In this document: positions 34,831 to 43,986 of the stretch, one piece after another
How positions within the stretch are numbered: position 1 is the stretch's first letter
Layout: every line of letters begins with the position of its first letter
Assembly (NCBI GenBank): GCA_964532465.1
Contig: CAZHHX010000005.1
Location: 51,700 to 115,699, forward strand
Direction of reading: 5' to 3'
Length of the DNA: 64,000 bases
Origin: JAPLKB01 sp964532465
GTDB taxonomy: Bacteria; Desulfobacterota; Syntrophorhabdia; Syntrophorhabdales; Syntrophorhabdaceae
Position numbers and translations under genes: made by a program
The notes under the pieces: model-generated
The model's input: only the letters and a program-made list of their open reading frames with translations
What the model was told of the DNA's origin: nothing
Databases searched by the model: none

Positions 34831-36237
34831 ATGATTAAAAAAATACTAATTATGTTATTTTTAATATTTACAATCCCGTTTCTGTGTTTCAGCCAGATAC
34901 CCGGCAGAAAACCACAAAAAATGTCTTTTGATTTTGTAGATGCAGATGTAAGAAACGTTTTGAGAGGATTGGCTGATGTAATGGAGAAAAGTATAATTAT
35001 TGGAGATGATGTAAAGGAACTGAAAGACAAGACAATAACCATGAAGCTTGATAACGTTTCCATGGATGAAGCGCTTGATATTATAATTAAAAGTAAGGAT
35101 TTGTCAAAATTTGAAGAAGGAAATGTAATCAGAGTGATCACATTAAAGAAATTTCTTGATGAAAAGAATCGTGAAAGCGCTGATAAGGCTGCTTTACAGA
35201 GAGAAAAACTTGAGAGATTCAAACAAGGGGAAGAATTCACCACTGAGACAATTTTCTTAAATTATACAACTGCAAGTAAAGTTGCTAACGTGATAAAAGG
35301 TGGGACTACTGCTGCATCAACAGGCTCTGCCGCTACAACAACATCGGGTACAAAAGGCCTTTTGTCAGAGTATGGTACGGTTACAGAGGTTGAATGGACA
35401 AACGCGATAATCCTGAAGGATACAAAAGAAAAGGTTGCAACTATTAAGAAAATTGTTAATGAACATGATTTTCCTCCTGCACAGATTCAGATCCATGCAA
35501 GGATTGTCATAGCAAAATCTAATTTTTTAAGGGATTTGGGAATTAAATGGAACGCCCTTGTGCAGGGGATGGGTTCAGGACCGCAAGCATCTGTGGGATC
35601 ACGTGCAGGGTCAAGCAACTTTGTAAACAGCAATGTGGCTATAAATCCAGGTGTCAATGCTCTGCCTGCTACTGTAACCGGCGGACTTTCAATTCTGGTT
35701 GGGGATCCCACGGCAAGCTTTTATCTTGATGCCACTCTTGCCGCATCAGAAACAGATCTTATTACAAAAACAATAGCCAGCCCTAAAGTGGTAACATCAG
35801 ATAATATCATGGCAAAAATTGCAAAGGGCAATGAAATACCATATCAGACTATTGCAATGGGAGGAGCCACTCCTACCATTGAATATAAGAAAGCTGAATT
35901 AAGCTTGGAAGTAACCCCGCATGCTACAAAAGACGGCAGAATAAAAATGAAAATCAAGGCAACTAAAAACGATCCGTACAACTGGAATCCAACCACTATA
36001 GCAATGTCAACAAAAGAGGCATCAACAGATGTAATAATAAAAGACGGTGAAACGCTAGTTATAGGTGGTATTTATGAGACGGGCAACGATGAATCCGAAA
36101 CCGGCATACCGCTGCTCATGAAGATACCTATTCTTGGCTGGCTGTTTAAAAGTCAGCATAAGAGCGATCAAAAAGAAGAACTTCTCATATTCATCACCCC
36201 TACAGTTCTTAAAAATCTTTATAAAGATGAGGGATAA
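34831..36237 (+). CDS. pilQ: Type IV pilus secretin PilQ (short form)
   Basis: A 468-residue secretin from ATG 34831, which has AAGGAAGGG upstream; GTG 34825 is an alternative. A signal peptide (IKKILIMLFLIFTIPFLCFS) is followed by an STN/N0-N1-type domain (FDFVDADVRNVLRGLADVME) and the secretin channel with ETLVIGGIYETG and IPLLMKIPILGWLFKS. PilQ proteins are often 600-900 residues with AMIN domains for peptidoglycan binding; those are absent here. A Ser/Thr/Ala-rich insertion lies near residues 150-170. Confidence 0.92.
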   Translation: MIKKILIMLFLIFTIPFLCFSQIPGRKPQKMSFDFVDADVRNVLRGLADVMEKSIIIGDDVKELKDKTITMKLDNVSMDEALDIIIKSKDLSKFEEGNVIRVITLKKFLDEKNRESADKAALQREKLERFKQGEEFTTETIFLNYTTASKVANVIKGGTTAASTGSAATTTSGTKGLLSEYGTVTEVEWTNAIILKDTKEKVATIKKIVNEHDFPPAQIQIHARIVIAKSNFLRDLGIKWNALVQGMGSGPQASVGSRAGSSNFVNSNVAINPGVNALPATVTGGLSILVGDPTASFYLDATLAASETDLITKTIASPKVVTSDNIMAKIAKGNEIPYQTIAMGGATPTIEYKKAELSLEVTPHATKDGRIKMKIKATKNDPYNWNPTTIAMSTKEASTDVIIKDGETLVIGGIYETGNDESETGIPLLMKIPILGWLFKSQHKSDQKEELLIFITPTVLKNLYKDEG

Positions 36238-37569
36238 ATGAAGATTAAAAGTATTTATATATTTCTATTGGTATTCTCAATAATCTTTATTCCTGCCAAC
36301 CGGACTTTTAGCGAAGAACTTGTTAAAGGAGCTATCATAACAACTCCACAGGATGTCCTCAGTGTAGGAACAGGGGAAAAAATTGTAACAAATCTTGGGA
36401 AGAGAGATGGTGTAATTGTAGGCGATATATTGAAATTAGTTGAAAGTGACGATGATGTTTTAATTGGTAATATCGGGAAATGCGCTGTAATAAGAACTGA
36501 AGATTCTACGAGTGTGTGTGAGGTTATAAAATTAAGTGCTGAAGCAGGTAAGGGTGATTATGTTTATGCAAATAGGTTGGAATATTTAGATTCTCAGTTG
36601 TATCCGATTGCATTTATGCTGCTGAATGAGGTTGTTGGACCATACGAACCACAGAAAAATATCAGAGTTTATATACATGACATATATGATGAAAAGAAAA
36701 ATGTTACTAAGTTATCGGAATTGATAAAAGAAGAGATTGCATTTATATTTAAACAGAAAAAAAGAGTGTCAGTTGATGTGGCAAGCTTGAAAGGCTATAT
36801 AAATTATCAGGACCACTATTTTAATCCAGATACAGACAAACCTGTAAAAGAAAGAATAGACACATTAAAGAACAGCATGAAAAGGTTTGATATCGATGCT
36901 GCCATAACAGGAATATACACAATAAAAGATGATATTATAAAATTAAAACTATACATTGTAGATAGTAAGTGGCAGGATAGAACAACAAAATCAATGCTGA
37001 GCGCAAAGAAATATTTGAATGCTTCAGCAGAAATAATTGTTCCATACGAACCGTTTAAAGAAAAAGAGCTCGTTAAATACAGTATCATACTTTACGAAAG
37101 AGACTTTCTTCCGGATAATGATGAACAAAGAGCAATAATCAAATATGAATCGCAAAAAGAATTGAAATTTAAATATAAATTTGAAGACGGCAAGTTAAAA
37201 TTTAACAGGATAAACCCGGGTGATTTAACCTTCAAAGTGAATAGAGAGGATATCGGGGGTATACAAAAAGAAGTTGAGTTAGAAAAATATTTTGAAAAAG
37301 GAAAAAAAAGAATACTTGTATCCTTTGTTCCGACTTTAAGTCATAATGAATATGAAATTATACAATTAAAGAAAGAAATAAAAAAAGAAATTATATTGGA
37401 TCTAAAAGATGAGGATAATATTTGTATTGAAATGAGACTTGATGCTACATATGAAAAAGAAAAAATTGATATAAAGATTGCCAGAAAAAATATAAAAGAA
37501 CCTATCATACTGAAATCTGTTGCCTCTGAAACAGATAGAAAGCCAGCTATTGAGCTTTATCGGGATTAA
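36238..37569 (+). CDS. Exported protein of unknown function downstream of pilQ
   Basis: A 443-residue protein with a signal peptide (cleavage likely after NRTFS). An early region GTGEKIVTNLGKRDGVIVGDILKL resembles the small beta domain of FlgT-like and similar outer-membrane accessory proteins. The middle part (~130-260) resembles the periplasmic nucleotide-free folds seen in such proteins, but this is weak. The C-terminal 150 residues are lysine-rich and match nothing I recognise. ATG abuts the pilQ stop, so it belongs to the pil transcript. A pilus- or secretin-accessory role is inferred from position. Confidence 0.6.
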   Translation: MKIKSIYIFLLVFSIIFIPANRTFSEELVKGAIITTPQDVLSVGTGEKIVTNLGKRDGVIVGDILKLVESDDDVLIGNIGKCAVIRTEDSTSVCEVIKLSAEAGKGDYVYANRLEYLDSQLYPIAFMLLNEVVGPYEPQKNIRVYIHDIYDEKKNVTKLSELIKEEIAFIFKQKKRVSVDVASLKGYINYQDHYFNPDTDKPVKERIDTLKNSMKRFDIDAAITGIYTIKDDIIKLKLYIVDSKWQDRTTKSMLSAKKYLNASAEIIVPYEPFKEKELVKYSIILYERDFLPDNDEQRAIIKYESQKELKFKYKFEDGKLKFNRINPGDLTFKVNREDIGGIQKEVELEKYFEKGKKRILVSFVPTLSHNEYEIIQLKKEIKKEIILDLKDEDNICIEMRLDATYEKEKIDIKIARKNIKEPIILKSVASETDRKPAIELYRD

Positions 37570-37581
37570 AGGGGGTATACA

Positions 37582-38001
37582 ATGAGATATTTTGTTATTA
37601 TTCTATTCATTTTAGTATTTTTTCCTGCGAATGTTTTATGTCAAAATAAAGAATTTCAGTCTGATAATAGTTTTTTGAGCAACATTGATGCTGACAAATA
37701 TAAATCTTTCTTAATTGAGATGAGAAAATCTGACATCAAAAGAGAATTTGCGGATTATAAGGAGGATAGAGATACAAGATATAGGAAGCTAAGGGAAAGT
37801 ATAGCATTTGAAGAAAGAGAGGCAAGGATTGCAAATCAAAGAGCATGGGAAGGAAGATACAGTGAGGCATGGGATTCAAGAATGTCTTATATTAACAGAG
37901 GTTTTTCTGCGCAATCAGATACAGAATCAGGCAGGGCATTCAAAGCAGCAGACATGTTAAGACCACCTTCAAGAACAAGATCAGATACTTACAGAAGATA
38001 A
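37582..38001 (+). CDS. Small exported, highly charged protein of unknown function
   Basis: A 139-residue protein with a signal peptide ending near VLCQ. The mature part is dominated by Arg, Glu, Asp and aromatic residues (for example REFADYKEDRDTRYRK, EEREARIANQRAW), probably one long amphipathic helix followed by a disordered Ser/Arg tail. AAAGGGGGT gives a good ribosome site. It is in line with pilQ and the preceding unknown gene. I do not recognise the family. Confidence 0.55.
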   Translation: MRYFVIILFILVFFPANVLCQNKEFQSDNSFLSNIDADKYKSFLIEMRKSDIKREFADYKEDRDTRYRKLRESIAFEEREARIANQRAWEGRYSEAWDSRMSYINRGFSAQSDTESGRAFKAADMLRPPSRTRSDTYRR

Positions 38002-38003
38002 GA

Positions 38004-38732
38004 ATGACTGCTGCTTTACAAAGACTATCAAAATTTCTTTCAAACTCAGGCATAGATTCAAGACGAAAATCTGAGGAAATAATCAAGTCTGGCAGGGTTT
38101 TAGTCAATAATATCAGAGTATTGGAACCACAATATCGAGTAGATCCAATTACAGATACCATAACATTGGACAATAAGACGGTAATAAAAAATAAATCGAA
38201 TACCTATATAGCACTCTATAAACCTGTTGGCTATATATCTGATTTAAAGGATGTAAGAGGCAGAAAGCTTGCGCGTGAACTTATTAATTTTGAGGGCAAG
38301 CTTTTTCCTATAGGCAGGCTTGATTTTAATTCAGAGGGGCTAATAATTTTTACGAATGATGGTGACCTCGGGAATAAGATAATGCATCCAAAATATGGTG
38401 TTGAGAAAGAATATCTTGTTAAACTGAAGGGCATATTGAGTGATGATGATGTTGTCTCTATAAAAAAAGGTGTTATGATAGAAGGTGTTGCTGCTCGTGC
38501 AATAAATATTTCTTATGTTGCCTCTGCTTTTAGTAATCATTGGTATTCAATAACACTCCACGAAGGCAGAAACAGAATAATAAGAAAAATTGGGGATGTT
38601 GTCGGCCACCGTATTCTAAAAATCAAAAGAGTAAGAATTGGGCATCTTAAACTTGGCAGTCTTAGTTCGGGGTCATATAGGTTTTTAAAAGAAAGAGAAA
38701 TTATGCCCTTTAAAATAAGCCGGATTGATTGA
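38004..38732 (+). CDS. RsuA/RluB-family pseudouridine synthase
   Basis: A 242-residue enzyme. The N-terminal S4 RNA-binding domain (QRLSKFLSNSGIDSRRKSEE) is followed by the synthase domain with IGRLDFNSEGLIIFTNDGDL, where Asp of GRLD is the catalytic residue, and LHEGRNRIIRKIGDVVGH near the end. It modifies 16S or 23S rRNA; RsuA versus RluB cannot be decided here. The start is 2 bp after the previous stop, so it shares the pil operon transcript or overlaps its end. Confidence 0.9.
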   Translation: MTAALQRLSKFLSNSGIDSRRKSEEIIKSGRVLVNNIRVLEPQYRVDPITDTITLDNKTVIKNKSNTYIALYKPVGYISDLKDVRGRKLARELINFEGKLFPIGRLDFNSEGLIIFTNDGDLGNKIMHPKYGVEKEYLVKLKGILSDDDVVSIKKGVMIEGVAARAINISYVASAFSNHWYSITLHEGRNRIIRKIGDVVGHRILKIKRVRIGHLKLGSLSSGSYRFLKEREIMPFKISRID

Positions 38733-38845
38733 TTTATTATTAAAGTTATTTGTTTTCAACGCTATGCTAAATATGAATTATATTATGATGTTTTTGTAAA
38801 TTTAATAAAATTTTCATAAATAATAGTAAATTGGTATATTTTTTG

Positions 38846-38873
38846 TTGAAAAAGTTTCTAAATAACTTATAAT
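38846..38873 (+). promoter_or_regulatory. Sigma-70 promoter of the RodZ-like gene
   Basis: TTGAAA at 38846-38851, a 16-bp spacer and a perfect TATAAT at 38868-38873, 50 bp upstream of ATG 38924 in a very AT-rich intergenic region of about 190 bp. Confidence 0.65.
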
Positions 38874-38923
38874 AATACAAAATATATAAATAACATATTA
38901 TGTAAAAATGGATTTTATAAATA

Positions 38924-39778
38924 ATGAAAAATAAGAACCCATTAGGTAAATCTCTATCTGAAATTATTGCTCAAACAAAATATTCTGTAAATTCAGACTT
39001 TAAAATAATATCTAATAACCAGAGCGAAAGAAAAGCAGTTAAACAAAACTTGTTAAATCAGTCACATCTTTTAGAATTAAGTGTAATTGGACAGTTGCTT
39101 AAAGATAAAAGAGAAGAGAAGCTATTATCCATTGAATATATTTCAAAATATTTTTGTCTTCAAAAATCACTTATCGAATCAATAGAAGATGGAAATTGGG
39201 CTAACCTGCCTCATATAGTATACGTGAAAGGTTATATAAAGAAATATTCTAAATTATTAGGAAATTATGATCAGATACTACCTTATATTGTAGAGAATAA
39301 TGTATTTATGGATAGTGAAAAATCAAACAATAAAATAGAAAAAAAGAGAAATTATTTTTCTACGCATAAACGAATACCAACGACAATATACATATATTCA
39401 GCAATTATCGTTTTGATTTTAGGTTTTTTTATTTTTGATAAAACGCAAAAAGATAGATCGGAAATATCAAAACTTGAAAATGCTGTACAGATTGCCAACA
39501 ATATAAATGACAGTAATAATAAAAGGAACGTACCTGATTTTATTGATGTGAAAAAACTTTTAATCACCTGCCATGAAAGAACATGGATAAGCGCAATTAT
39601 AGATGATACAGAAAAAAAAGAATTTATGCTAAAGCCTCAGGAAGTAGTAATGATTAATGCAAAAGAAAAATTTGATCTGCTCATTGGGAATGCAGGCGGT
39701 GTGAAGTTAATACTCAACGGAAAAGATATGGATTTTACGGGCGAAAACGGTCAAGTAAAAAGAGTAACCATACCCTGA
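38924..39778 (+). CDS. RodZ-like helix-turn-helix membrane protein
   Basis: A 284-residue protein with a Xre-type helix-turn-helix (~50-110: GQLLKDKREEKLLSIEYISK, then KGYIKKYSKLLG), one membrane helix near ~145-165 and a C-terminal domain resembling the RodZ DUF4115 beta domain (ERTWISAIIDDTEKKEFMLK, FDLLIGNAGGVKLILNGK). This is the RodZ arrangement, where the protein bridges MreB to the cell-shape machinery. It stands just after a pseudouridine synthase, with its own promoter. The N-terminal ~45 residues before the HTH are unusual for RodZ. Confidence 0.75.
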   Translation: MKNKNPLGKSLSEIIAQTKYSVNSDFKIISNNQSERKAVKQNLLNQSHLLELSVIGQLLKDKREEKLLSIEYISKYFCLQKSLIESIEDGNWANLPHIVYVKGYIKKYSKLLGNYDQILPYIVENNVFMDSEKSNNKIEKKRNYFSTHKRIPTTIYIYSAIIVLILGFFIFDKTQKDRSEISKLENAVQIANNINDSNNKRNVPDFIDVKKLLITCHERTWISAIIDDTEKKEFMLKPQEVVMINAKEKFDLLIGNAGGVKLILNGKDMDFTGENGQVKRVTIP

Positions 39779-39815
39779 ATAGTATATACAATTCCATGGC
39801 TTGATTTCTCTTTTA

Positions 39816-40856
39816 TTATTTAAATAAAGATGTTTCAGATTTTCCTTTATGTGGCATATTCAGGTGAATGTAAGCTTTTTCGGTAGCTCTCCTCCCTTGT
39901 GATGTTCTTATTATGAAACCTGTTTTTAACAAGTATGGTTCTACCACTTCTATGATAACGTCTGTTTCGATTTGAAGTGTTGCAGCAAGTGCTTCAATTC
40001 CTGCAGGACCACCTTTGTAGTTCAAAATAATCGTCTGCAAAAGTTTTCTATCCAGTTCTCCAAGCCCATATTCGTCTATACCTTCTAATGTCAATGCATT
40101 TATTGCAACGTTTTTTGTTATGTTTCCGTCTGCCCTGACCTGCGCATAATCACGAATTCTTTTTAGCAATCTATTGGCAACCCTTGGTGTTCCTCTTGCT
40201 CTTTTCGCAGTTTCAAATGCACCATCCTTATCAATGGCAATGTTTAATATTGAAGCAGAACGATTAACAATACTGACAAGGTCTTTTTCATTATAAAAAT
40301 CAAGATCTCTTGTAATTCCAAATCTTTCTCTTAATGGAGAAGATAGGAGTCCCGCTCTTGTTGTTGCACCAATTAAAGTGAAATTTTCAAGCCTATATCT
40401 GTGAGTCCTTGCATGTACGCCTTTGTCAAATATAAAGTCAACTGCAAAATCTTCCATAGCCGGATAGAGAAATTCCTCCACAACTTTTGGTATCCTATGA
40501 ATTTCGTCAATAAAAAAGACGTCCCCATTCTCTAAGTGTGTAAGAAGTCCCATTAAATCCCCGCCTTTTTCAAGCGCAGGTCCTGAAGAAGTGATGATTT
40601 TTGCACCCATTTCATTGGCAATAATATGTGAAAGTGTTGTTTTCCCCAATCCAGGAGGGCCGTTAAAGAGGATGTGTTCTAAAGGTTCATTTCTTTTTAA
40701 TGCTGCTTCTATAGCAATCTTAAGTGTTTCTACAATTGTTTCCTGGCCGATATATTCTGAAAGAATCCCGGGCCTTAAATTAAAACTTTGTTCTTTTTCT
40801 TGAGTATTTTCTTTACCCAGTATATCCGTATAGTTATTAATCTCCTCGTTAATCAA
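39816..40856 (-). CDS. ruvB: Holliday junction DNA helicase RuvB
   Basis: A 346-residue AAA+ motor. Walker A is GPPGLGKTTL, Walker B is DVFFIDEIHR, sensor 1 is IGATTRAGLL and the C-terminal winged helix ends LKTGFIIRTSQGRRATEKAY. With RuvA it drives branch migration. ATG overlaps the ruvA stop by 4 bp. The N-terminus has about 15 more residues than the shortest RuvB. Confidence 0.97.
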   Translation of the reverse strand: MINEEINNYTDILGKENTQEKEQSFNLRPGILSEYIGQETIVETLKIAIEAALKRNEPLEHILFNGPPGLGKTTLSHIIANEMGAKIITSSGPALEKGGDLMGLLTHLENGDVFFIDEIHRIPKVVEEFLYPAMEDFAVDFIFDKGVHARTHRYRLENFTLIGATTRAGLLSSPLRERFGITRDLDFYNEKDLVSIVNRSASILNIAIDKDGAFETAKRARGTPRVANRLLKRIRDYAQVRADGNITKNVAINALTLEGIDEYGLGELDRKLLQTIILNYKGGPAGIEALAATLQIETDVIIEVVEPYLLKTGFIIRTSQGRRATEKAYIHLNMPHKGKSETSLFK

Positions 40857-41467
40857 CGCCTTTGCCCCCTATATACTTCTTCGAATAATTGTTCGGAAGA
40901 ATTTATGGATGGATTTATCTTCATGGCTTCATCGATCATTTTACGAGCCTCTGTCAGTTTGTGTCCTAACTGAGAAATAAGTACGCTTTCAACCTCTTTT
41001 CTGAAATCTTCTTTAATTTCAACTGACATTGCTGTTTCAGGGATCAATGCATATTTGGCGGTTTTCCCTTTAAGTGTAGCAACAATCTTTTCTGCTTTTC
41101 TTTCACCTATACCTTTTAATTGTTTTAAGGTTTTTATATCCTTATCCTCAATAGCGCGGGCAATTTCCCTTACCGGCATTGTAATTGCCTTTATTGCAGC
41201 AGCAGGACCTATATCCTCGACGGAAATAAACAACTCGAAAAAATCTTTATCCATTTCATTTTTAAATCCTACAAGGATTGGTTTTGGCTGTCTCTCTGTT
41301 TGATTATAATAAATAAACAGATTTAGTCCATCATCATGTTTAGTTGTTTTTTTTATTTCATTCAATACATGAGCAGGGATCATGATATCATATCCCACCC
41401 CACCAACGAGAAGGACAATATGATCATCGTATATCTTTTTTAGCTTCCCTTCAAGATATGATATCAT
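40853..41467 (-). CDS. ruvA: Holliday junction DNA-binding protein RuvA
   Basis: A 204-residue protein. Domain I starts MISYLEGKLKKIYDDHIVL with VGGVGYDIMIP, domain II has helix-hairpin-helix segments including LKQLKGIGERKAEKIV, and domain III is the mobile C-terminal part (~150-200). It targets RuvB to four-way junctions. Order yebC-ruvC-ruvA-ruvB on one strand is a classic operon. Confidence 0.96.
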   Translation of the reverse strand: MISYLEGKLKKIYDDHIVLLVGGVGYDIMIPAHVLNEIKKTTKHDDGLNLFIYYNQTERQPKPILVGFKNEMDKDFFELFISVEDIGPAAAIKAITMPVREIARAIEDKDIKTLKQLKGIGERKAEKIVATLKGKTAKYALIPETAMSVEIKEDFRKEVESVLISQLGHKLTEARKMIDEAMKINPSINSSEQLFEEVYRGQRR

Positions 41468-41468
41468 C

Positions 41469-41954
41469 TTATTTAAGCCTCAAAGAACTTTCTCTGTAAA
41501 ATGCGGTTAATGCTATTGCTAAAGCATCCGAAGCATGGAATGATTTAATTTCGCCAATACATAGTATTTTTTGAATTGTTTCTTTGACTTGTTTTTTGTT
41601 TGCATTGCCATATCCAACCAAGGCATTCTTTACCTCTTTTGGTGCAATCTCCACCATTTTTATTCTATTTTGTGAAACTAAAAGATACATAATCCCAAGA
41701 ACACCTCCTAAAATTATGCCAGCCCTGGGATATCTTACAAGAGAAAAAGCATTCTCTATGGCAATAACATTCGGTTTAATGGTTTTAATCAGTTGACTCA
41801 TATCAGTATATATCTGTAACAGCCTATTTGAAATATGTATATCTGGAAATGTTTTAATTGAACCACATTTCAGAAGGGAAGGTGGTAGATTAGTACAATT
41901 TATTGCGCCAAAACCTGTGCTTGCCAAACCCGGGTCAATGCCAAGTATGATCAC
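41469..41954 (-). CDS. ruvC: Holliday junction resolvase RuvC
   Basis: A 161-residue RNase H-fold nuclease. The first catalytic Asp is in IILGIDPGLASTGFG (Asp6 or 7), the acidic Glu is in VIAIENAFSLV, and the last acidic pair is in SFHASDALAIALT. The length is normal. It resolves junctions processed by RuvAB, which are encoded immediately downstream. Confidence 0.96.
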   Translation of the reverse strand: MIILGIDPGLASTGFGAINCTNLPPSLLKCGSIKTFPDIHISNRLLQIYTDMSQLIKTIKPNVIAIENAFSLVRYPRAGIILGGVLGIMYLLVSQNRIKMVEIAPKEVKNALVGYGNANKKQVKETIQKILCIGEIKSFHASDALAIALTAFYRESSLRLK

Positions 41955-41959
41955 TTAAA

Positions 41960-42718
41960 TTACTTGCTGCCAGCTAATCTTTCCATTTCTTCGAAGGGAA
42001 TATCGAAGTTTGCATATACTTTCTGCACATCATCAGAATCTTCAAGCATTTCCATTAGTTTTAGCATTGTATCTGCAGTTTTTCCTTCAAGTTTAACAGA
42101 TGTTTGTGGTACCATGCTGATTTCAGCGACAGTATATTTTATATTATTTGATTCAAACAATTTTCTTATGGTTTCATAAGTTGCAACGTCTGTTATTACC
42201 TCTATTTCGCTATCGCCTGAGATAACATCCTCTGCGCCTGCCTCAAGGGCAAGCTCCATAATTTTATCTTCATCTACATTGTTTTTATCAAAAGATATAT
42301 AGCCTTTTTTATCGAAGAGCCAGGACACACAACCTGTTTCACCGAGATTTCCACTATACTTCGTAAGCATATGACGAACATCGGCAGTTGTTCTCTTTTT
42401 GTTATCAGTAAGCACTTCCACAAGGATTGCTACGCCACTGGGACCATACCCTTCGTAAGTATACTCTTCATAGCTCTCGCCGCCCTCAAGCGCTCCAGCC
42501 CCTTTCTTGATCGCTCTTTCAATATTGTCTCTTGGCATATTTTCAAATTTTGCCTGAGCAACAGCGGTTCGAAGCCTTGCGTTTGATTCCGGATCACCAC
42601 CACCAATTCTTGCTGCTGTGGTAATTTCTTTAATCAGTTTTGTGAATATTTTTCCGCGTTTTGCGTCAGCCGCACCTTTTTTATGCTTAATTGAACTCCA
42701 TTTACTATGTCCGGACAT
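41960..42718 (-). CDS. YebC/PmpR-family protein
   Basis: A 252-residue YebC/TACO1-type protein (MSGHSKWSSIKHKKGAADAK start, then YEEYTYEGYGPSGVAILVEV). Members act as transcription regulators or as translation factors that relieve ribosome stalling at proline runs. It heads the ruvCAB operon on the minus strand, 5 bp from ruvC, the arrangement seen in many bacteria. Confidence 0.95.
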   Translation of the reverse strand: MSGHSKWSSIKHKKGAADAKRGKIFTKLIKEITTAARIGGGDPESNARLRTAVAQAKFENMPRDNIERAIKKGAGALEGGESYEEYTYEGYGPSGVAILVEVLTDNKKRTTADVRHMLTKYSGNLGETGCVSWLFDKKGYISFDKNNVDEDKIMELALEAGAEDVISGDSEIEVITDVATYETIRKLFESNNIKYTVAEISMVPQTSVKLEGKTADTMLKLMEMLEDSDDVQKVYANFDIPFEEMERLAGSK

Positions 42719-42738
42719 TGTGCCCCCTGATTATTAAA

Positions 42739-42815
42739 TGGTGGGCAGTATAGGATTCGAACCTACGACCTCTGGTATGTGAGACCAGCGCTCTAACCAC
42801 CTGAGCTAACCGCCC
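42739..42815 (-). tRNA. tRNA-Val (anticodon CAC)
   Basis: Read on the minus strand, the gene starts GGGCGGTTAGCTCAG and contains the anticodon arm CTGGT-CTCACAT-ACCAG with CAC at positions 34-36. It has the T-arm GGTTCGAATCC and a 3' end with encoded CCA (TGG at 42739-42741 on the plus strand). The acceptor stem pairs over 7 bp with one G-U. A 77-nt length including CCA is normal. It lies just upstream of yebC in the same direction. Confidence 0.95.
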
Positions 42816-42817
42816 AT

Positions 42818-42874
42818 TCTATATTTTATGTTACTATCTATATTTTATGTTACTATCTATATTTTATGTTACTA
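42818..42874. repeat. Three perfect tandem copies of a 19-bp unit beside the tRNA gene
   Basis: The unit TCTATATTTTATGTTACTA is repeated three times without a mismatch (42818-42836, 42837-42855, 42856-42874), directly upstream of the tRNA on its own strand. Each copy, read on the minus strand, contains TAAAAT and TATAGA, which look like -10 elements, so the array may multiply promoter or start sites for the tRNA. Confidence 0.9.
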
Positions 42875-42996
42875 TAAAAAATAAAGCCAATCTTGACTAT
42901 ATTTTTAGCACAGGTTTCTATGAATTTGAAACCTTTTTTATCAATTAATGTATAAATTATATTTAAATTCTTTTGCCAATCGTTTATTATCATTGT

Positions 42997-43923
42997 ATGG
43001 GAAAATTTACTTTTGGACCAGTTCCTTCCAGGAGACTTGGTTTTTCATTGGGTATCGATATAATTCCAAGAAAAATTTGCACATTTGATTGCATTTATTG
43101 CCAGATTGGAAAGACAACAAACCATGAAATTAAAAGAAAAAGTTTCTTTAATAAGCATGAAATAGTAGAGGAAATAATCAATAAGGTAAGGCAGGCAAGT
43201 CATATTGACCATGTAACTTTTTCCGGATCTGGAGAGCCTACATTAAACTCGGACATTGGATGGATGATTGAGGAGATTAAAAAAAACATAGATATTCCTG
43301 TGGCTGTTATAACAAATGGGTCACTCTTAAACGATAAAGAGATAAGAGATAACCTTTGTATGGCAGATGTTGTTTTACCATCTCTTGATGCGGCAAGTGA
43401 AGACATATTTCGATATATCAATAGGCCTCATTCTTTGATTGAACTTAGTACAATTATTGAAGGTATGAAAAAATTCAGAAATGTCTATAAGGGTAATATT
43501 TGGCTTGAAATAATGCTGATTAAAAATGTAAACGACAGCATTGAAGAGCTGGGAAGGCTAAAAAATGTTGTTAAATACCTTGGTGTTGAAAAAGTACAGC
43601 TAAATACCGTTATCCGACCTCCTGCAGATAGAACAACAGGCAGGATCAACAGCGAAGAGTTAAATGAAATCAGTAAGTATTTCGGCCATGGATGTGAAGT
43701 TATATGCAATTTCGAAAAAGAAGTTGAGAATAATGAAGAAAACGACTGGTCGGAGATGGTTTTGGATATATTACGAAGAAGATCATTAACCCTGGATGAT
43801 ATAGTTAAAATTACAGGCACACCGGAACACACTGTAAAAAGCACTCTTGCAACCATGGAAAATGAAAGAAAAATTAAACAGCTTCATTCTGAAGATTGCG
43901 TATATTATATAATAAACGATTAA
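42997..43923 (+). CDS. Radical SAM protein (COG0731-like)
   Basis: A 308-residue radical SAM enzyme from ATG 42997 (TTG 42973 is an in-frame alternative). The N-terminus MGKFTFGPVPSRRLGFSLG is followed by the iron-sulfur motif CTFDCIYCQ (Cys-x3-Cys-x2-Cys) and FSGSGEPTLN, the GGE-like SAM-binding motif. The C-terminal ~60 residues form a winged-helix-like region (RRRSLTLDDIVKITGTPEH). Related proteins are annotated with wyosine-type tRNA modification, but bacteria lack that pathway, so the substrate is unknown. Confidence 0.85.
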   Translation: MGKFTFGPVPSRRLGFSLGIDIIPRKICTFDCIYCQIGKTTNHEIKRKSFFNKHEIVEEIINKVRQASHIDHVTFSGSGEPTLNSDIGWMIEEIKKNIDIPVAVITNGSLLNDKEIRDNLCMADVVLPSLDAASEDIFRYINRPHSLIELSTIIEGMKKFRNVYKGNIWLEIMLIKNVNDSIEELGRLKNVVKYLGVEKVQLNTVIRPPADRTTGRINSEELNEISKYFGHGCEVICNFEKEVENNEENDWSEMVLDILRRRSLTLDDIVKITGTPEHTVKSTLATMENERKIKQLHSEDCVYYIIND

Positions 43924-43986
43924 AAATAAATACTTAGAAATAAAACTATCACATGGTAAACCAAATATGAATATAGAGGAGAGTAT

